A stretch of 64,000 nucleotides of DNA from Pocillopora verrucosa (GCF_036669915.1 NC_089314.1:23877799-23941798); one strand, 5' to 3'; shown: positions 24,623 through 36,645, numbered from the stretch's first letter. Made by a program: numbers and translations. The notes: generated by a model from the sequence alone, not told the origin.

Positions 24623-26633
24623 CGTGATCAGCACAATTGATAGCCTGAATGTAAACCGTGAGGCAAATGATGGAACGTTCATTTAAACATTTAAACTTTC
24701 CTCTCGCTGTATATTCTCGTTCCCGAAGAGAACTTGAAGTCTGAAAATGATATTCATGGCAGGATTATTTTGTCTATGTACAACTCTGTTTACTTCACAA
24801 TGTCCTTAGAATGCATTTTCATGAATTCTGGTTTATCTGATAATTAACGATCTGATAAGGCTTATTTAGCCACTTGAGCCTCAGGACACACAACCTGGCA
24901 TTCTTACCAAAGAAACGAGCCTGCTGCACAATGCAAGAAAAAGTGTAGGTTATAACAGACGAAAATAAATGCGCTGACATCAGTCTCAGATGCTACTATA
25001 AAATATTCTCGCTGGTATCTTTTTTTTTCTTTTCCATTTTTTATTTTAAGTATACATATATATTTTTGTTTTCTTTTCCCTTTTCCCAGGGCTTTAAAAA
25101 AAAAAAAGGATAATTACCCTGCTCCATCTCATGAAAATGAGAGAGCCAAGACGTTATCAAAATGAAAAACTAATAAAAGGGAGAATAGTTCCAGTCTTTG
25201 TCTTGAACGGAATCTTTTGTTCACTGAACCACTTCATTCATTTAATCAGCTTTAGATTTGTGGATTGAGCCAAGAAACACTCTCTCTTTGAGTCACGCTT
25301 TTTTTTCATTATTATCCGCAATAACCTTTACCTTATGAATTTTTCAGGACTTGTGACAGAAGACAGATGAATGGAGCAAATAAGTCATAATTCGTAATCA
25401 TGTATTCTTTTCATGCCATAATTACTCACGAAAGTATTCATGACCAAAAAAACCAGCATTTAGAGAATTGCAAATTTTTCTTGAAACTGAATTATTCAAC
25501 TGATCAGCAGAGTTTGGAAAGTAAATATATATGGCAGAAATGTTCTGATACGTACTAAAGTCCGTTTTTATGCTGTATTACTTAAGTTCTTTCATTTGTA
25601 ATGGTTTGTTTTATATGTTTCGTGGATTGTTAGATCTGCTGGCGAATAATTTTTTTCCCTTTTGCCCAAACACTTTATTAAAAAGGGAGAATTTTTTCTA
25701 GAATAACGACTTCCACAATGAATAATTTTCTTATGAAATCTTTCATTTATCCCCCATAATATTTGAGGAACAATGCAAACGCTTATGGAGGATCACACAT
25801 TATAACAAAAAAGAAAAAAAACTAACCAAAAGATGGATAGGGGAAATTTCCGAGGATGATAATCTTAAGTGCGTCTTCCCACCAATTTTGACCAGTCGTT
25901 TGTTGAATGCTACTTCTTCCAACAATTTTTTTCATGCCCCCAGATTGATTGAGTATATACCTTTATCAAAATGGGAGCCATGTTGAAAAGGATGCAGCAT
26001 TATGAACAATTAAGATTTCCCTGAATGACCATATCTCTTCTTTCTTCTCTGAGTCAGGAGATTTGTTAGCATTCCTTCCTTATTGAAAATATCATTAAAT
26101 ATTTGAAAGGTTTCTTGAACATATTCAGTTGTAAAATACTTGATGCTTGTGGTCATATTTAAGTAAAAAAAGTGTACGAATTGATTTGAAGGATTGTTTT
26201 ATTATAAATCTTCATTAACAGAGCGTACCCAGAACATTAAAAAACCTCTTCCGAAAAGAAAAAAAAAAAAAAAGAAGTAATAAACTATCTATATATCTCA
26301 CCTGCACAAAGCTGTTAAATGCTTCGTTGATAAACATTTCCATGCGTTTCAAGTAGAATGACTCTAAGTGTGTCTTGGCCTCCCTTAAATTATTTTTCCA
26401 CACTGCGTATTTCACTATTTTAAGTCAAATCAAGCTATTAAAAGTGCAAATATCTCCAGAGATGAAAAGTAGTAGAACCGTCTCGTGTAGTTCATTTTTA
26501 TTCCCGGCAATTTATTTGTTTAGAAAACGACACTACTACCAACTCTGCAAGCATTTTATAAATAATCTAACGAAGCTTTTTTGTCCATGTTTAGTGTCCA
26601 CGTTGTCATTACCAATTAACAAACCCTAAGCCT

Positions 26634-26842
26634 AACCCTTTACACCCTAACATCAGTATGCAAACTCTCCATACTATGCTCTATAAATTTCCTAGGGTGT
26701 TGACAAGGAGAATTTGTTTAACAATTTAGGGCTTTTTTAGTTGGTGATCATTTCCTTTACTCTCGTGACCTAAATGTGTGATTCGTGGGTGAGATTGTAA
26801 GGAGAAATTAGGTGCTAATCACTATTTGGGTTTAAAGGGTTG
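26634..26842. repeat. Short interspersed repeat, family B
   Basis: It starts aaccctttacaccctaacat and contains gacaaggagaatttgtttaac and gtaaggagaaattag. Near-identical copies lie at 29828-30038 and 52061-52265 and a diverged one at 55088-55280. No ORF is present. Its ends resemble family A (ccctttaac / gttaaaggg). Confidence 0.7.
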
Positions 26843-28314
26843 AAGTGAAGGTGGTTTTTGTCTCGTAATAATCAATGTTGGAATCACGAAACCAAAGCTA
26901 CAGGCAGCTGCCTTTTTTATGTATATCTTATCTTCGTAACCAAGACAAGAACATTTTATCTTAAAATCTTACAAATGAAAACGAAAACGAAGACTAAACA
27001 GAGTGGAGGATGACATTACTGTAAAATATTTCACGATGAGTAAGAAACTGCGGAAACTAATTTGAAATTTGCTGCATTAAAAATTGGGAAACACGACGGA
27101 AAAAAACGCAACAAAGCAAAGCCTGAAAAACAGAAAACATTTCCAGAGAGGAAAAACTAGCGTGATAACAACTCACCCCCACTTCCCACCAAAAATGTAG
27201 CGCCTCTTTTGCCTAATAAACAATCACTTTAGATTTTGTAAAAAACCAAGCGCCAGATATATTCAAAGTGACCACATTATGTGACCATATATTTTTCGTA
27301 TTAATTAGAACCACTTGTCTCATTAAGAAACTTCCACCACAAAAATTGTGAATCAATTTTCTTTTTTCTCCGCATTAATTTCCCTAAAGTTCCATTGCAT
27401 AACTTGAAGTCATTAAGCAAAGACTAATATTGCAAATTAACGCATGCAAATGTCTTTTTTTTAATAAAACAAAGGCGTACCGTGGAGTTATTGACCAGAT
27501 GACAACCTTGTAAATGATCGTGAAGATTACAAAGACGCCGTTTTTTCTCTTAAAAATGGGTACGACCACAATTAAACACTCCCACCTGCACAGTAGTATC
27601 ACGAAGCTGAATATTGAAGTCTCCAAGTTTAGCTCATAGTTCCAACTTACTGTTTGCAACAATCCAACGTAAGGGAAAAATCAGTCGTCTTTCAAATCCA
27701 AATTTTCTTGGTTTTAAATTAGGATCTAAATTTTAAGGCGGAGTAACGATGTTGTTCCCCATGAATTAACAAAAATAACAGTAATGAAAAAAGAATCACG
27801 TGTTTCCTCGAAACTATTGACATCACAAGCTTATACAGAAGCGATGCATTTGTAACAGATGTCGGGGCGAAATTAAAAATAAAGAAAGATTTTTTCGCAA
27901 GCACCGCTAGGCCTCAGGGCTCACTTTTTCGTTTGGAAGACGTGTCAAATAGTCTAGATGTGGTATGATAAAAACGCCTTCTCACACATGTTATTCAACA
28001 CATTTAAATTGGGGTCAACACCTCTTATCAATAAAATAATCAATATCTCTTAGTACAGATGCTTAATTCTGACCGACACCAGTCATTTTGAAACTTTTTT
28101 CTCTATTCCGTTGGATTCCTCAGATTCCGGCCTTGCTGTTGGATTACTTGACGACAATATTATCCTTTCTTTGGACGTTTCTAGTTTTACAATGTTTTGG
28201 AGGTATTCGTGACATTAATTTTTTGCGGTAATAAATTACCAAATTCCGTGCTGCGAAGAGTACCCAATTACAATCACCAGCGCGCGAACAGCTGTTGACA
28301 ATTTCGAGTGAAAT

Positions 28315-28322
28315 TATAAAAG
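28315..28322 (+). promoter_or_regulatory. TATA box of the plus-strand ShKT gene
   Basis: TATAAAAG lies 98 bp before the ATG at 28420. The paralogous gene on the other strand has a TATA box at almost the same distance. Confidence 0.6.
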
Positions 28323-28419
28323 AGCGCAGAACTGGCCAAAAAATTGTTATTCATTGCTTTAGCTAATACAAGCCCAACAAAGCATTCCTTTGGCTACAGC
28401 CAGTGACTTGAGTTTGACC

Positions 28420-30449
28420 ATGAAATTCACTAGGGTATTACTCCTTCTCTCACTTGTCGCCTGTTTGTTGGCACAAGTTGAGAAAATCTCCGCCGACTCT
28501 CTTTTGGATCTGATGAGTAAGTATTGTACAGAAGTTAAAACATATCCATACTGTAAATATCATAAAAATTGTTAGCGGGTATCCAGATTCAAATAAAAAC
28601 GTTTTTATAAAGAAGCTTCCCTTGAAAAAAGTTTCCCCACTTGCCCCTTTAACCAAAGAACGAAATTTTGCAGGAAACTTTTCCATAAGGAGGGTTACGA
28701 GTGTAGATTGCATAACGAGGGTAGTTTTTGAGAAATTCATGTGGGTGTAATCGTAATTATACCACAGGAATTATTTCTAAACGAGAACCATAAATAAGTT
28801 TTTAGTTTTTTATTTTTCAGTAATGCATACAGGGAACAAACGTTCCTTAATAAGTACACTTTCCACGGAAAACTTGAGATTTTTCTTTTCTTCCAGAAGT
28901 ACAAAAATCAAGAGAACTCTTGACTTTCCTTTCATTCAAATATTTTCTGTGAAACCTTTGAGATATGCTGAAATGAACTTTTCGAGAGTCAACAAGGGGC
29001 AAATTACATTTGGAAACAAGTTATTGCAAATTTAGTCTGATATGTAGGCTTTCACTTTGAAGCAGATACAACGTATATTGCTGACGTACCTGATCCACAT
29101 CTATGAGTCTAATTACAAAGCAAACCATAAAGTGTAACAAATAAGCGTTTTTAAGGAAGCGGGGAAGGGGGGTGGGGAAATTTATGCCATGCCAATCATT
29201 GATATACAAATACCCCTCGGGTAACCCCTTTTTCTGCTTTGGCGACGTAATTTCAAATTCCTTTTGAGAAACCTCTCTGTAAGTTTTTGTGGTATTGCCT
29301 TGTTTATTGCAATAAAAACATCGGATATGTTATAAACTATCCTTATCTCTGTTATTACTGAGGCCGTTCTGCATCCATTTTTCTTGCTGTTTGTTTCCCT
29401 GTTGTTTTGTTTACTTGTTGTTTGTTTATTTTCTTGTTGTTTTGTATGGTTATTTTTTCAGCTGCTGACACAGGCAAGGATACCTCTGAGGATATTACAA
29501 CTCGCAATTTGAGCGGTAAAATTGACAACCAATTCTTATATCAACATTTTATGTTATTTGAATTTTTTTTCGCTCTAGTTCTCAATAGACCTTATCATCT
29601 TTTATTTACCTCGATATTTCATCCTTCACAGTGTCTGTCGTGTGGAATCATTTCGTGACAATTAACTCCTTCTTAAATACTGGTTTGTGATCAGATCGTC
29701 GACTTGGTTCTCTCTAATTGAACCTGGTACTTGTCAAACGAGCCAAAGAGTTTTTCCTTTTTTTCAACAGTGAATGTAAAACTTTATCGGCAATAGAGAA
29801 TTTTAATGTCTCATTTTTCCTTTGATTAACCCTTCACACCCTAACATCAGTATGCACTTTCTCCATACTGTTCTCTATAAATTTCCTAAGGTGCTGACGA
29901 GGAGAATTTGTTTAACGATCAAGAACTTTTTTAGTTGATGATCATTTCCTTTATTCCCATGACATTCATGTGTGATTCAAAGGTGATTTTGTAAGGAGAA
30001 ATTAGATGTTAGATACTCTTAGGGGGTCGAAAGGTTAACAATGCGGAAGACTGCTCGGGTTTCTAACGGTGGACAGAAAGGAAATATTTCACGTATGTTC
30101 AATTGCCAGAAGCTTCATACTTATATGTTATTAAGTTCTCTTAGGAAATAACAACAACTACGATCAATTTTCAATTTTTTTTTTACAACCATTCTGTCCT
30201 TTTTCGCTCTACTTGCAAAAATTGTTTGGCTCACGCTTTACCTTATCTATCGCTATATTTGCGTAATATCCACAAAAGATTTTAACTGATAAATTTTAAT
30301 CGTTTTATTTTTATTTTCTTTCAGCATGCAAGGACGAGCACAGTGAAGAGTTTTGTGATCGGTTTAAATCATTTTGTGCGGGACATGGAGGAGTTAAAAA
30401 TAAAGTATACCTGTGGCGAAAATGTCGCCGCACATGTGGAGTGTGCTAA
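28420..30449 (+). CDS. Secreted ShKT-domain peptide precursor (copy 1)
   Basis: Three exons, 28420-28516, 29462-29515 and 30325-30449, all joined in phase 1, give 91 residues. Exon 1 is a signal peptide (MKFTRVLLLLSLVACLLA) followed by a short pro-region. The 54-nt exon 2 is acidic (DTSEDITTRN) and precedes a possible processing site. Exon 3 encodes one six-cysteine ShKT domain ending in CRRTCGVC, the usual C-x3-C-x2-C finish. ShKT peptides are named after a sea anemone potassium-channel toxin. In cnidarians they occur both as venom components and as neuronal or developmental secreted peptides, so a toxin role is not proven. The gene converges on a paralogue at 36.6-34.7 kb. Confidence 0.82.
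29828..30038. repeat. Short interspersed repeat, family B (in ShKT gene intron 2)
   Basis: It has the same sequence features as the 26634 copy, including ctaacatcagtatgca and gaggagaatttgtttaac. Confidence 0.7.
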
Positions 30450-30525
30450 GGAGGTAAGTGCCCCCCCAGAAGACAGTCCGTAGATTGTTAGTGAATAAGT
30501 ACACAAGAAAGAAAGTAAGCAGGTT

Positions 30526-30668
30526 AGAAAGTAAGTAAGTAAGTAAGTAAGTAAGTAGGTAGGTAGGTAGGTAGGTAGGTAGGTAGGTAGGTAGGTAGGT
30601 AAGTCAGTCAGTCAGTCAGTCAGTCAGTCAGTCAGTCAGTCAGTAACTAAGTAAGTAAATAATTAAGT
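30526..30668. repeat. Compound tetranucleotide microsatellite (GTAA)n(GTAG)n(TCAG)n
   Basis: Three blocks of different tetranucleotides abut each other about 80 bp after the ShKT stop codon, probably within or next to its 3' UTR. Confidence 0.9.
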
Positions 30669-31256
30669 CTTGTCCCATCATTTTGATTTCTATAAAACTT
30701 TACCCCTATAACTTTTAGCCCTTTAGAAGTGCAGGCATGCATGTTTATTTTTTTCAGATGAGGATGGTTATAGAATTAAATACAAGAATGAAGTTAGAGC
30801 ACAATAGATCCAAAAAAAGTCTATCGAAACTGTTATTTCTTTTCAGAATTACTTATAAAAAGATTCAAGCGATCATGACAAACAAGATTGACACTAATGA
30901 CATTTGCCGAATCAATGTCTTAAATCCTACCAGTTAAAACTTATCCTCTACTAAACGAAGAACCAAAGTTATCATGATAAATGTTATGACGTTTTTTTTA
31001 CCCGTAGGGATAACCAGCTGGAAAACAGCAAGGAAAAACACAATTTAAAAGTTTAAGGATGCAAAAATGAATGTTATATAATCGCTTGTGATAATTAAAA
31101 GTTATAACGTTATGCATCATTATACCTGGCTTATATTTGAAAGCCAACAGTGACTTGTCTTGTTAAAAATTAGTGATTAAAATTATTTATCTTGCATCAC
31201 ATGACTTCGTTGTGTACCTGCCCCTTCTTCGTCATTGTGTATCTGTGTGTTTCAAA

Positions 31257-34218
31257 ATGGCAAGCTCAAGTGCTGAAGAGTCCAAGCGCTATCAGTTATA
31301 TCGAAAAAAGGTAGCCCTGACCCGCCTAAACGCTTATAGCCACATAATAATGGTGATTAAAAATCTAATTAGCCCAAATTAAAATGCTAAAAAAACGCTA
31401 TCTAAAGAAATGAAAGAAGACCTTTACAAATAATAAGCTACTGAAACTTATCATTCCACTATTACGTCGCTTTACCATACTAGGGCATCGGAACACGCAA
31501 ACTATGTCACGGAGCAACGAAAAGGCCGCACTGAACGATCCCCACTTCGGTTTTTTTTATGCTTGACCTTTTTTAATAGTAAAAAATCTGATCCACTTAA
31601 AAAGGTTTGTTGCTTTAAAAAGTTGCAAACTTTTTAAGTGGATCAGATTTTTTTGTTATGTAAAAACAGCTCAGTGTGTTAACCGTATAAGGTATATTTA
31701 TCGCAAAAAATTGATATTAGGTCTAGCCAGTCATAGAAATCCGGCCGGAATAGTAGTATAAATGAAATCTTGGACAGCAATGGAATTTCAGTTACAGGTA
31801 CATCTATGTGTCGTAAAACAGGTTACGTCTCTCTGCAGCACAGTCTATTTTTGATTCATTTTTTTTCGTTGATTTGCTGGTTTATATATATAATTTTTGA
31901 TGGGAAAATGCTCCAAAAGTATAGTCTATTTTTTTAAATTCAGGTTTGGCGATGGAAACTCCTTCAGCGACCGTACTGATTTAAATCCACATTTTGGCAT
32001 TTATACATGGCTTTATGTTAGAAAAACTGGTGTTTCTTACCTTATAAATCATCGTCAGACTGGTTATTGAATTCCCTTACGCTACCAGGGTTTTTACTCT
32101 TTTTCAGAAACAAATTTCAAGAAATTTTCTAGGACTTCAAATTTCACCTTTAACCCTGTCATTCCCAAGATTTCAAAATCAATTCAAAATCAATTCTCCT
32201 AATGGTCTACATACATTTCTTATAACCTAGGTTCTGAAAACTTTATCGCTTGGGTTAAGCAGATTTCCAGGACTTTTTAGGACTTGTAGTCTTATTTTTC
32301 CAGGACTTTCTAGTCCTGGAAATTGTCAAAATAAAATTTTTCCTAGGAGCTTCTAGGTTCTCCAGGACCCGTGCGAACCCTGCTCAAAGTAATTTTCCCT
32401 TTTGGCCTCTGTAATTTTTAATGCACATAACTTCAGGTAAGTTTAAATTCCAAAAAATATGAAGTCACCAAATTAAAATTAACCGCAGTTGACGTAAAAA
32501 AATGGCATTGTTGTTTGATTGAACGCATTGTACAGTTTTTACGTTATTGTTAAGTTGATGACGTCGTTTTAGGAGGCAGGCTTCTTAAAGGACTAGTTCT
32601 TTCAAAGAAATTAAATGGTGTACTTAAAGGAGAGGAGCTCTCCGATATGTCGAGATAGCCGATGGCTTCTATCAAAGCATGACTACTGATGGACGCGTTT
32701 CTTCCGTTCATCTTTTTTTTGGGGTAATGAGTATTAGACGAAGGCTACGACCAAGTCCAGCTACTTTAAAAAAATTTTCGTAGGACCAGGATCTCCAAAA
32801 GAGGTCGAAGTAGCAACAGGAAAGCAAAATCACTTGATGTTATATAGATTGTCTAGTATTATACTTATTATCTCTTTTATTGATTTACCTTTTTATGGCA
32901 TACATTTTGGCTTTGAATTTGTGTAGTAGAACATCTTAACTTTTCTAAGTTATCTTGATCGTTTCTTTTTTTACTTTTTGTAGATAATGTCTTCTTTCCT
33001 TGCCAAGGTCTGGTCAGTTTTTCCTAGGAGGAATACAAAAGAAGAGTAATTCTGCGATATGTTATCATCATCAAACATTTTTCCAAGTGACTACTCAGAT
33101 TGTTTGGCTAATGGAGGGCATCGGCTGCGCCTCGTGTGCCACTTTTTTGTTCTTACCACATTTTGACGTCATCTGTGATCTATTACGGAACAGACGTACG
33201 GCAACTTGGAATCTATTTGTAAAATAATCTTTATTGATCTGTTTTTGTTAATTGCGCTCTTTTTTACTGCTCATAATCGGTAGCGAGATGCGAATGTGAA
33301 ATGTATCCATGCTAATCGCCAACTAAATTACATACTTATGAATAAAGAGAGTAATTTTCTAAAGAAACCGTGGTGCTGCGTCGGTGGGAGAGTGTAACAG
33401 GGTAAGTTAGTATTATCAACTGAGTTGATAACGTAAATTGGCCACCGTAAAGAGTTTAAAAGCTGACGTTTCAAGCGTTAACCCTTCGTCAATCGCTCTG
33501 ACGAGGGGCTAACGCTCGAAACGTCAACTTTTGATAATACTAAATTACGCTGTACATACTTACTTACTAACTTACTTATTTACCCACTCGCTGACCTACT
33601 GACTTATTTACATGTTAACCCTACAACTCCAAAAATCTGATCGTCAATTGTCCCCTTTCATACATTTCCACGAGAATGTGATGTTAGATCAAGATGACAA
33701 CTTCTCCTTGTTACTTATGTATGAGTATTCTCACCACCTGTTCGATGGATAATCCATGGATATTAGAGGGATGAATTAAATGTTAATCACTTGTGGGAGT
33801 TTAAGGATCAACTTGCTTGCTTACTCACCTACCAGCTTACTTACTTTCTTTTTTGCCTATTTAGGGACTGGCCACACAACGGAGGTTCCAGACCGTTGTG
33901 GGGGAAATCAGGTAAAATTTGGTGGTGATGGCACAATCAGACTCATCCGATTCCCCCCTTCTTCACCCCCCCAGGGTGATAATGAATGACCGGTCCCCCT
34001 TAATTGCTGACTTTCCTCCTAACGAACTTAGTAATCTCGTACCCAGATCCTACCGTGTAACTGTAACTGAAATCTACAACCATTTGGTCGTGAAAGGTCT
34101 GGGTAAGAGACTACAAACTTATATTCACTCGAATCCAACTCCTGACAACATGCTACGATTGCGAAAGATAACGAGAGACCAGATCGATATATACACACAA
34201 CTTCGCGTGAATATATAA
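31257..34218 (+). CDS. Hypothetical three-exon protein, 114 aa
   Basis: Exons are 31257-31310 (MASSSAEESKRYQLYRKK), 33865-33911 and 33975-34218. The donors are AAAAAG|gtagcc and ATCAG|gtaaaa. The acceptors are cctatttag and a C-rich tract ending in ccccccag. Phases (0, then 2) agree and the total is 345 nt. The N-terminus is basic and helical (LATQRRFQTVVGEI). The C-terminal part reads SPLIADFPPNELSNLVPRSY, then a YRVTVTEIYNHLVVKGLGKR stretch. No signal peptide or membrane segment is seen and I recognise no family. It lies between the two convergent ShKT genes. The second intron is only 63 nt, and the first (2.55 kb) holds several repeats. A fragment of an unrecognised mobile element is an alternative. 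Confidence 0.45.
31581..31654. repeat. Long inverted repeat (hairpin)
   Basis: aaaaaatctgatccacttaa at 31581 is repeated in inverted orientation near 31633-31652 around a loop of about 20 nt. The stem is roughly 27 bp with one bulged base. Confidence 0.8.
32085..32390. repeat. Interspersed repeat with imperfect inverted ends (ccagggt ... aaccctg)
   Basis: Repeated ccaggac/aggactt words and opposed ends (gctaccagggttt and gtgcgaaccctg) suggest a non-autonomous element, possibly hAT-derived. The ends are only weakly defined. Confidence 0.35.
33365..33550. repeat. MITE-like repeat with hammerhead-like core
   Basis: It contains tgctgcgtcggtgggagag, tatcaactgagttgataac, ttggccaccgtaaagagt, and then opposed arms tgacgtttcaagcgttaac and gctaacgctcgaaacgtca. 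At 33498-33525 the order CTGACGA, a GGGC-TAAC-GCTC stem-loop, GAAA and CGTC resembles a hammerhead core. Related copies lie at 39085-39305, 23420-23640, about 61350-61440 and 62095-62290. Confidence 0.6.
33611..33812. repeat. Diverged family A/B repeat
   Basis: It starts ttaaccctacaactccaaaa and ends ttaatcacttgtgggagttt. The layout matches the other family A/B copies, but the similarity is low. Confidence 0.45.
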
Positions 34219-34713
34219 AAAAATAAAATATCTACTTTTCTACTACTATTTTATTTAACAAATAAGGTCAAGATAACGCACACAATATCCCATGATATTA
34301 CATTGTAGAACAAGGCAAAATTACGGACAAACAAAATGGCCGCACTGAACGATCCAAACTTTGAGTTTTGGTTTTTCTTTCGTCTTTTAGGCTTGACTAT
34401 TAATGAAACGAAGGATATTTATGGATATAGGATGTATTTCGCAAACAAATCAAAACACTAAAAAGTAAAATTGTAGTAGAATGATAAATCTCTTATTCTA
34501 TGGTTTAAGATCCTATATTAGCGGACATTTCTCTCATTGATCGCACTACTCAAACCGCAAAATAACCCCGCGTATTACACGTTAAACCATTGAGAAGGTA
34601 TATAGGCAAGTAAAATTTTGGATTAGACGTAATCGCACGAACATTCGCCATAACACTTTCTTATTAAAACTTACTTACCTTCTTTTGAACTGTGAATTAA
34701 ATTCACGCTCACT

Positions 34714-36554
34714 TCAAACACATCCGCATGTCCAGCGACAATTTTTCAACATGAAATTGTTATTTGAACCTGAACCTACGCAGTGTGTTTTAAACCGTTT
34801 GCAGAACTTCTCACTTCTCACGTCAAAGCATCCTAGAAAAATATTATGTGGTCTTAACACAGGTTAACCCTTTAACTCTCATGAGTGACCAAGACAGAGT
34901 TTCTCCTTACTATTTCTCTATACAATATCATGCAGACAAGTTATGAGAATAAAGAAAAATATCAATTATGGGATTATTAATTGATCCGATACCAAATTCT
35001 CCAAACTAACATAATAAGAATAGTTTGGTAGACAGTAAGGAGGATTACTAATGAAATCTTGGGAGTTAAAGGGGTTAACTTAGGTAAGAAAACTTCTACC
35101 TAAAGGGACTAAGGATGGAGTTTCCAAAGGGCTAAAATTAAATGTTTTTTATTTGTGTCTTTTTTTGTTTTCTCAGAGGACTTTGAAGTAGATACCGTAT
35201 TTCCTCGAATAAGCTCGAATGCTCTAACAAGCGCCCTCCCTCAAATACACACTCAACCCCTAGGCAATAATTTCAAATAAGCGCCCTCCCCCCCCCCCCC
35301 CTTGAATAAGGAAGAAGAATAAAGAAACAAGAAAAACCTGTTTCTATTGCCACTTTATCCATACATTTTTGAGCTTCAACTACAGCGAAATCGGTACAGG
35401 AGAATAATAAGCGCCCGAGTGCTTATTCAAGGAAAGTACAGTAAGCACGAAAATCATTGTGAATGAAGAAATCTAAAATATTCCTGTCGGTTGACCATTA
35501 TGAGCCTTAGCAGCCGCCTGCAACGTTAAGCGAAGGATAAATGAGATTTTTGGAATACTTTTCATGCCGGCTGACCTTCTCCAAATTCAACATTACCAGC
35601 ATACAGCTATAGGTGGGGATGAGAGAAAACGAGACGAAAATCAAATAATCTTAACGATAAATAAATGTTCAATCATTATTTGATGTTAAGTTTACTACCC
35701 ATGAAATTGCGAGTTGTGATATCCTCAGAGGTATCCTCGTCCAATTCAGCACCTGAGGAAAATAAATTCGAAAAAAAAAAAGTGTATCGTGATTTCAAGT
35801 TGAAACCAGGTAAGAAATCAAGTAGTTTGAGTTTACTCTTTTTCAATTCTTAAAGCGATGCGAGTTAAGCAAGGGAAATGAGACCAAACTTGCTGGCTTT
35901 ATGTGAAGCTTTTCGTCGTTGAGAAGATTCTAGGGCCCTGTCGGTAATTGTCATTTTGAAGTGCTGATATATCCCAATGTCAGAATTTTAGCATAAAGCT
36001 GCCAACGTTTCTGGTCGTCAAATGAGGCAAAAAAAATCAGTGAGATTGGATTATTCTCTTACTGAGTTATCTTTGAAGTGTATCTTCCACTTTTCTCCTA
36101 TCGCAATCGATTACCTTCAGTGAGCTGTTTTAGTTTCATTGTGTTTGGAAGTTGAAGACTGGAAAACATTTGCTTTTCTCATTTCTGAAAATCTGGTTTG
36201 TGCAAGGGCATGTGAGAATTTAGTTCACTAAACGGAGAGTTTCGTAAGTCACTCATCCACAAATGGGTTCGATTGTTAGGGCTTAATTCCCTTGACTTGT
36301 GTAAGAGAAAAACTTTGGGAACGCTGCTTACCGCCTTAGCTGATGTTTCAGCTGAAATAAAATCGAGGTGTTCACTACTCGTTAAAGAAAATTACATCTG
36401 TATGACTCTCGAGGTGAAAAAAAAAATTTTTGGGACGCAAAACTTACTCAGCAGATCCATAAGGGACAACGAATCTTCAGTGGAAATCTTGCTGCACTGA
36501 CACACCAAAGCGACTCCAAACAGCAGGATAAACAGGATGAAATTAGATGCCATT
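34714..36554 (-). CDS. Secreted ShKT-domain peptide gene (copy 2) with a frameshift in exon 1
   Basis: Exons are 36554-36448, 35752-35699 and 34832-34714, all with phase-1 junctions. Exon 2 is 54 nt like copy 1 and encodes the same acidic motif (EDTSEDITTRN). Exon 3 has six cysteines and an intact stop, but its end reads CRWTCGCV, giving C-x3-C-x1-C in place of the usual C-x3-C-x2-C. Exon 1 shows a clear hydrophobic signal sequence, yet the ATG at 36554 is out of frame with it by one base. A run of four T (minus strand) at 36545-36542 is the likely site. Exon lengths sum to 280, one over a multiple of three. This is either a real disabling indel or an assembly error. Given the intact downstream exons and TATA box, an error is quite possible. 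Confidence 0.7.
34862..35078. repeat. Short interspersed repeat, family A (inverted relative to 6959-7170)
   Basis: It starts aaccctttaactctcatgag and ends ttgggagttaaaggggtt. Internally it carries caagacagagtttctcctta and taccaaattctccaaactaa. Confidence 0.7.
35192..35443. repeat. MITE-like element with imperfect terminal inverted repeats
   Basis: The left end (accgtatttcctcgaataag) and right end (gcttattcaaggaaagtaca) are imperfect reverse complements over about 22 bp. The interior carries repeated aagcgccc words and a C homopolymer. It lies in intron 2 of ShKT copy 2. Confidence 0.6.
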
Positions 36555-36645
36555 TTCAAGCTCAGATGACTTGATCAATTTAAAGTCAATACCTTGTATA
36601 CCTTTCTGTTCAGTTGATACGCTTATCTGTCTGTGTTTGTCAGCG

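Larger units (their letters stand above)
23641..28300. other. Gene-poor stretch
   Basis: No supported exon is seen on either strand. It contains the family B repeat at 26634-26842, a hammerhead-like motif at 24589-24622 and several A or T homopolymer runs. Confidence 0.5.

Noticed and set aside
33000-33227. Possible third ShKT exon or extra exon (a FCDM word, then two later cysteines)
   Set aside because: The ShK-like frame contains a stop and the cysteine spacing does not fit. The other open frame has no family match.
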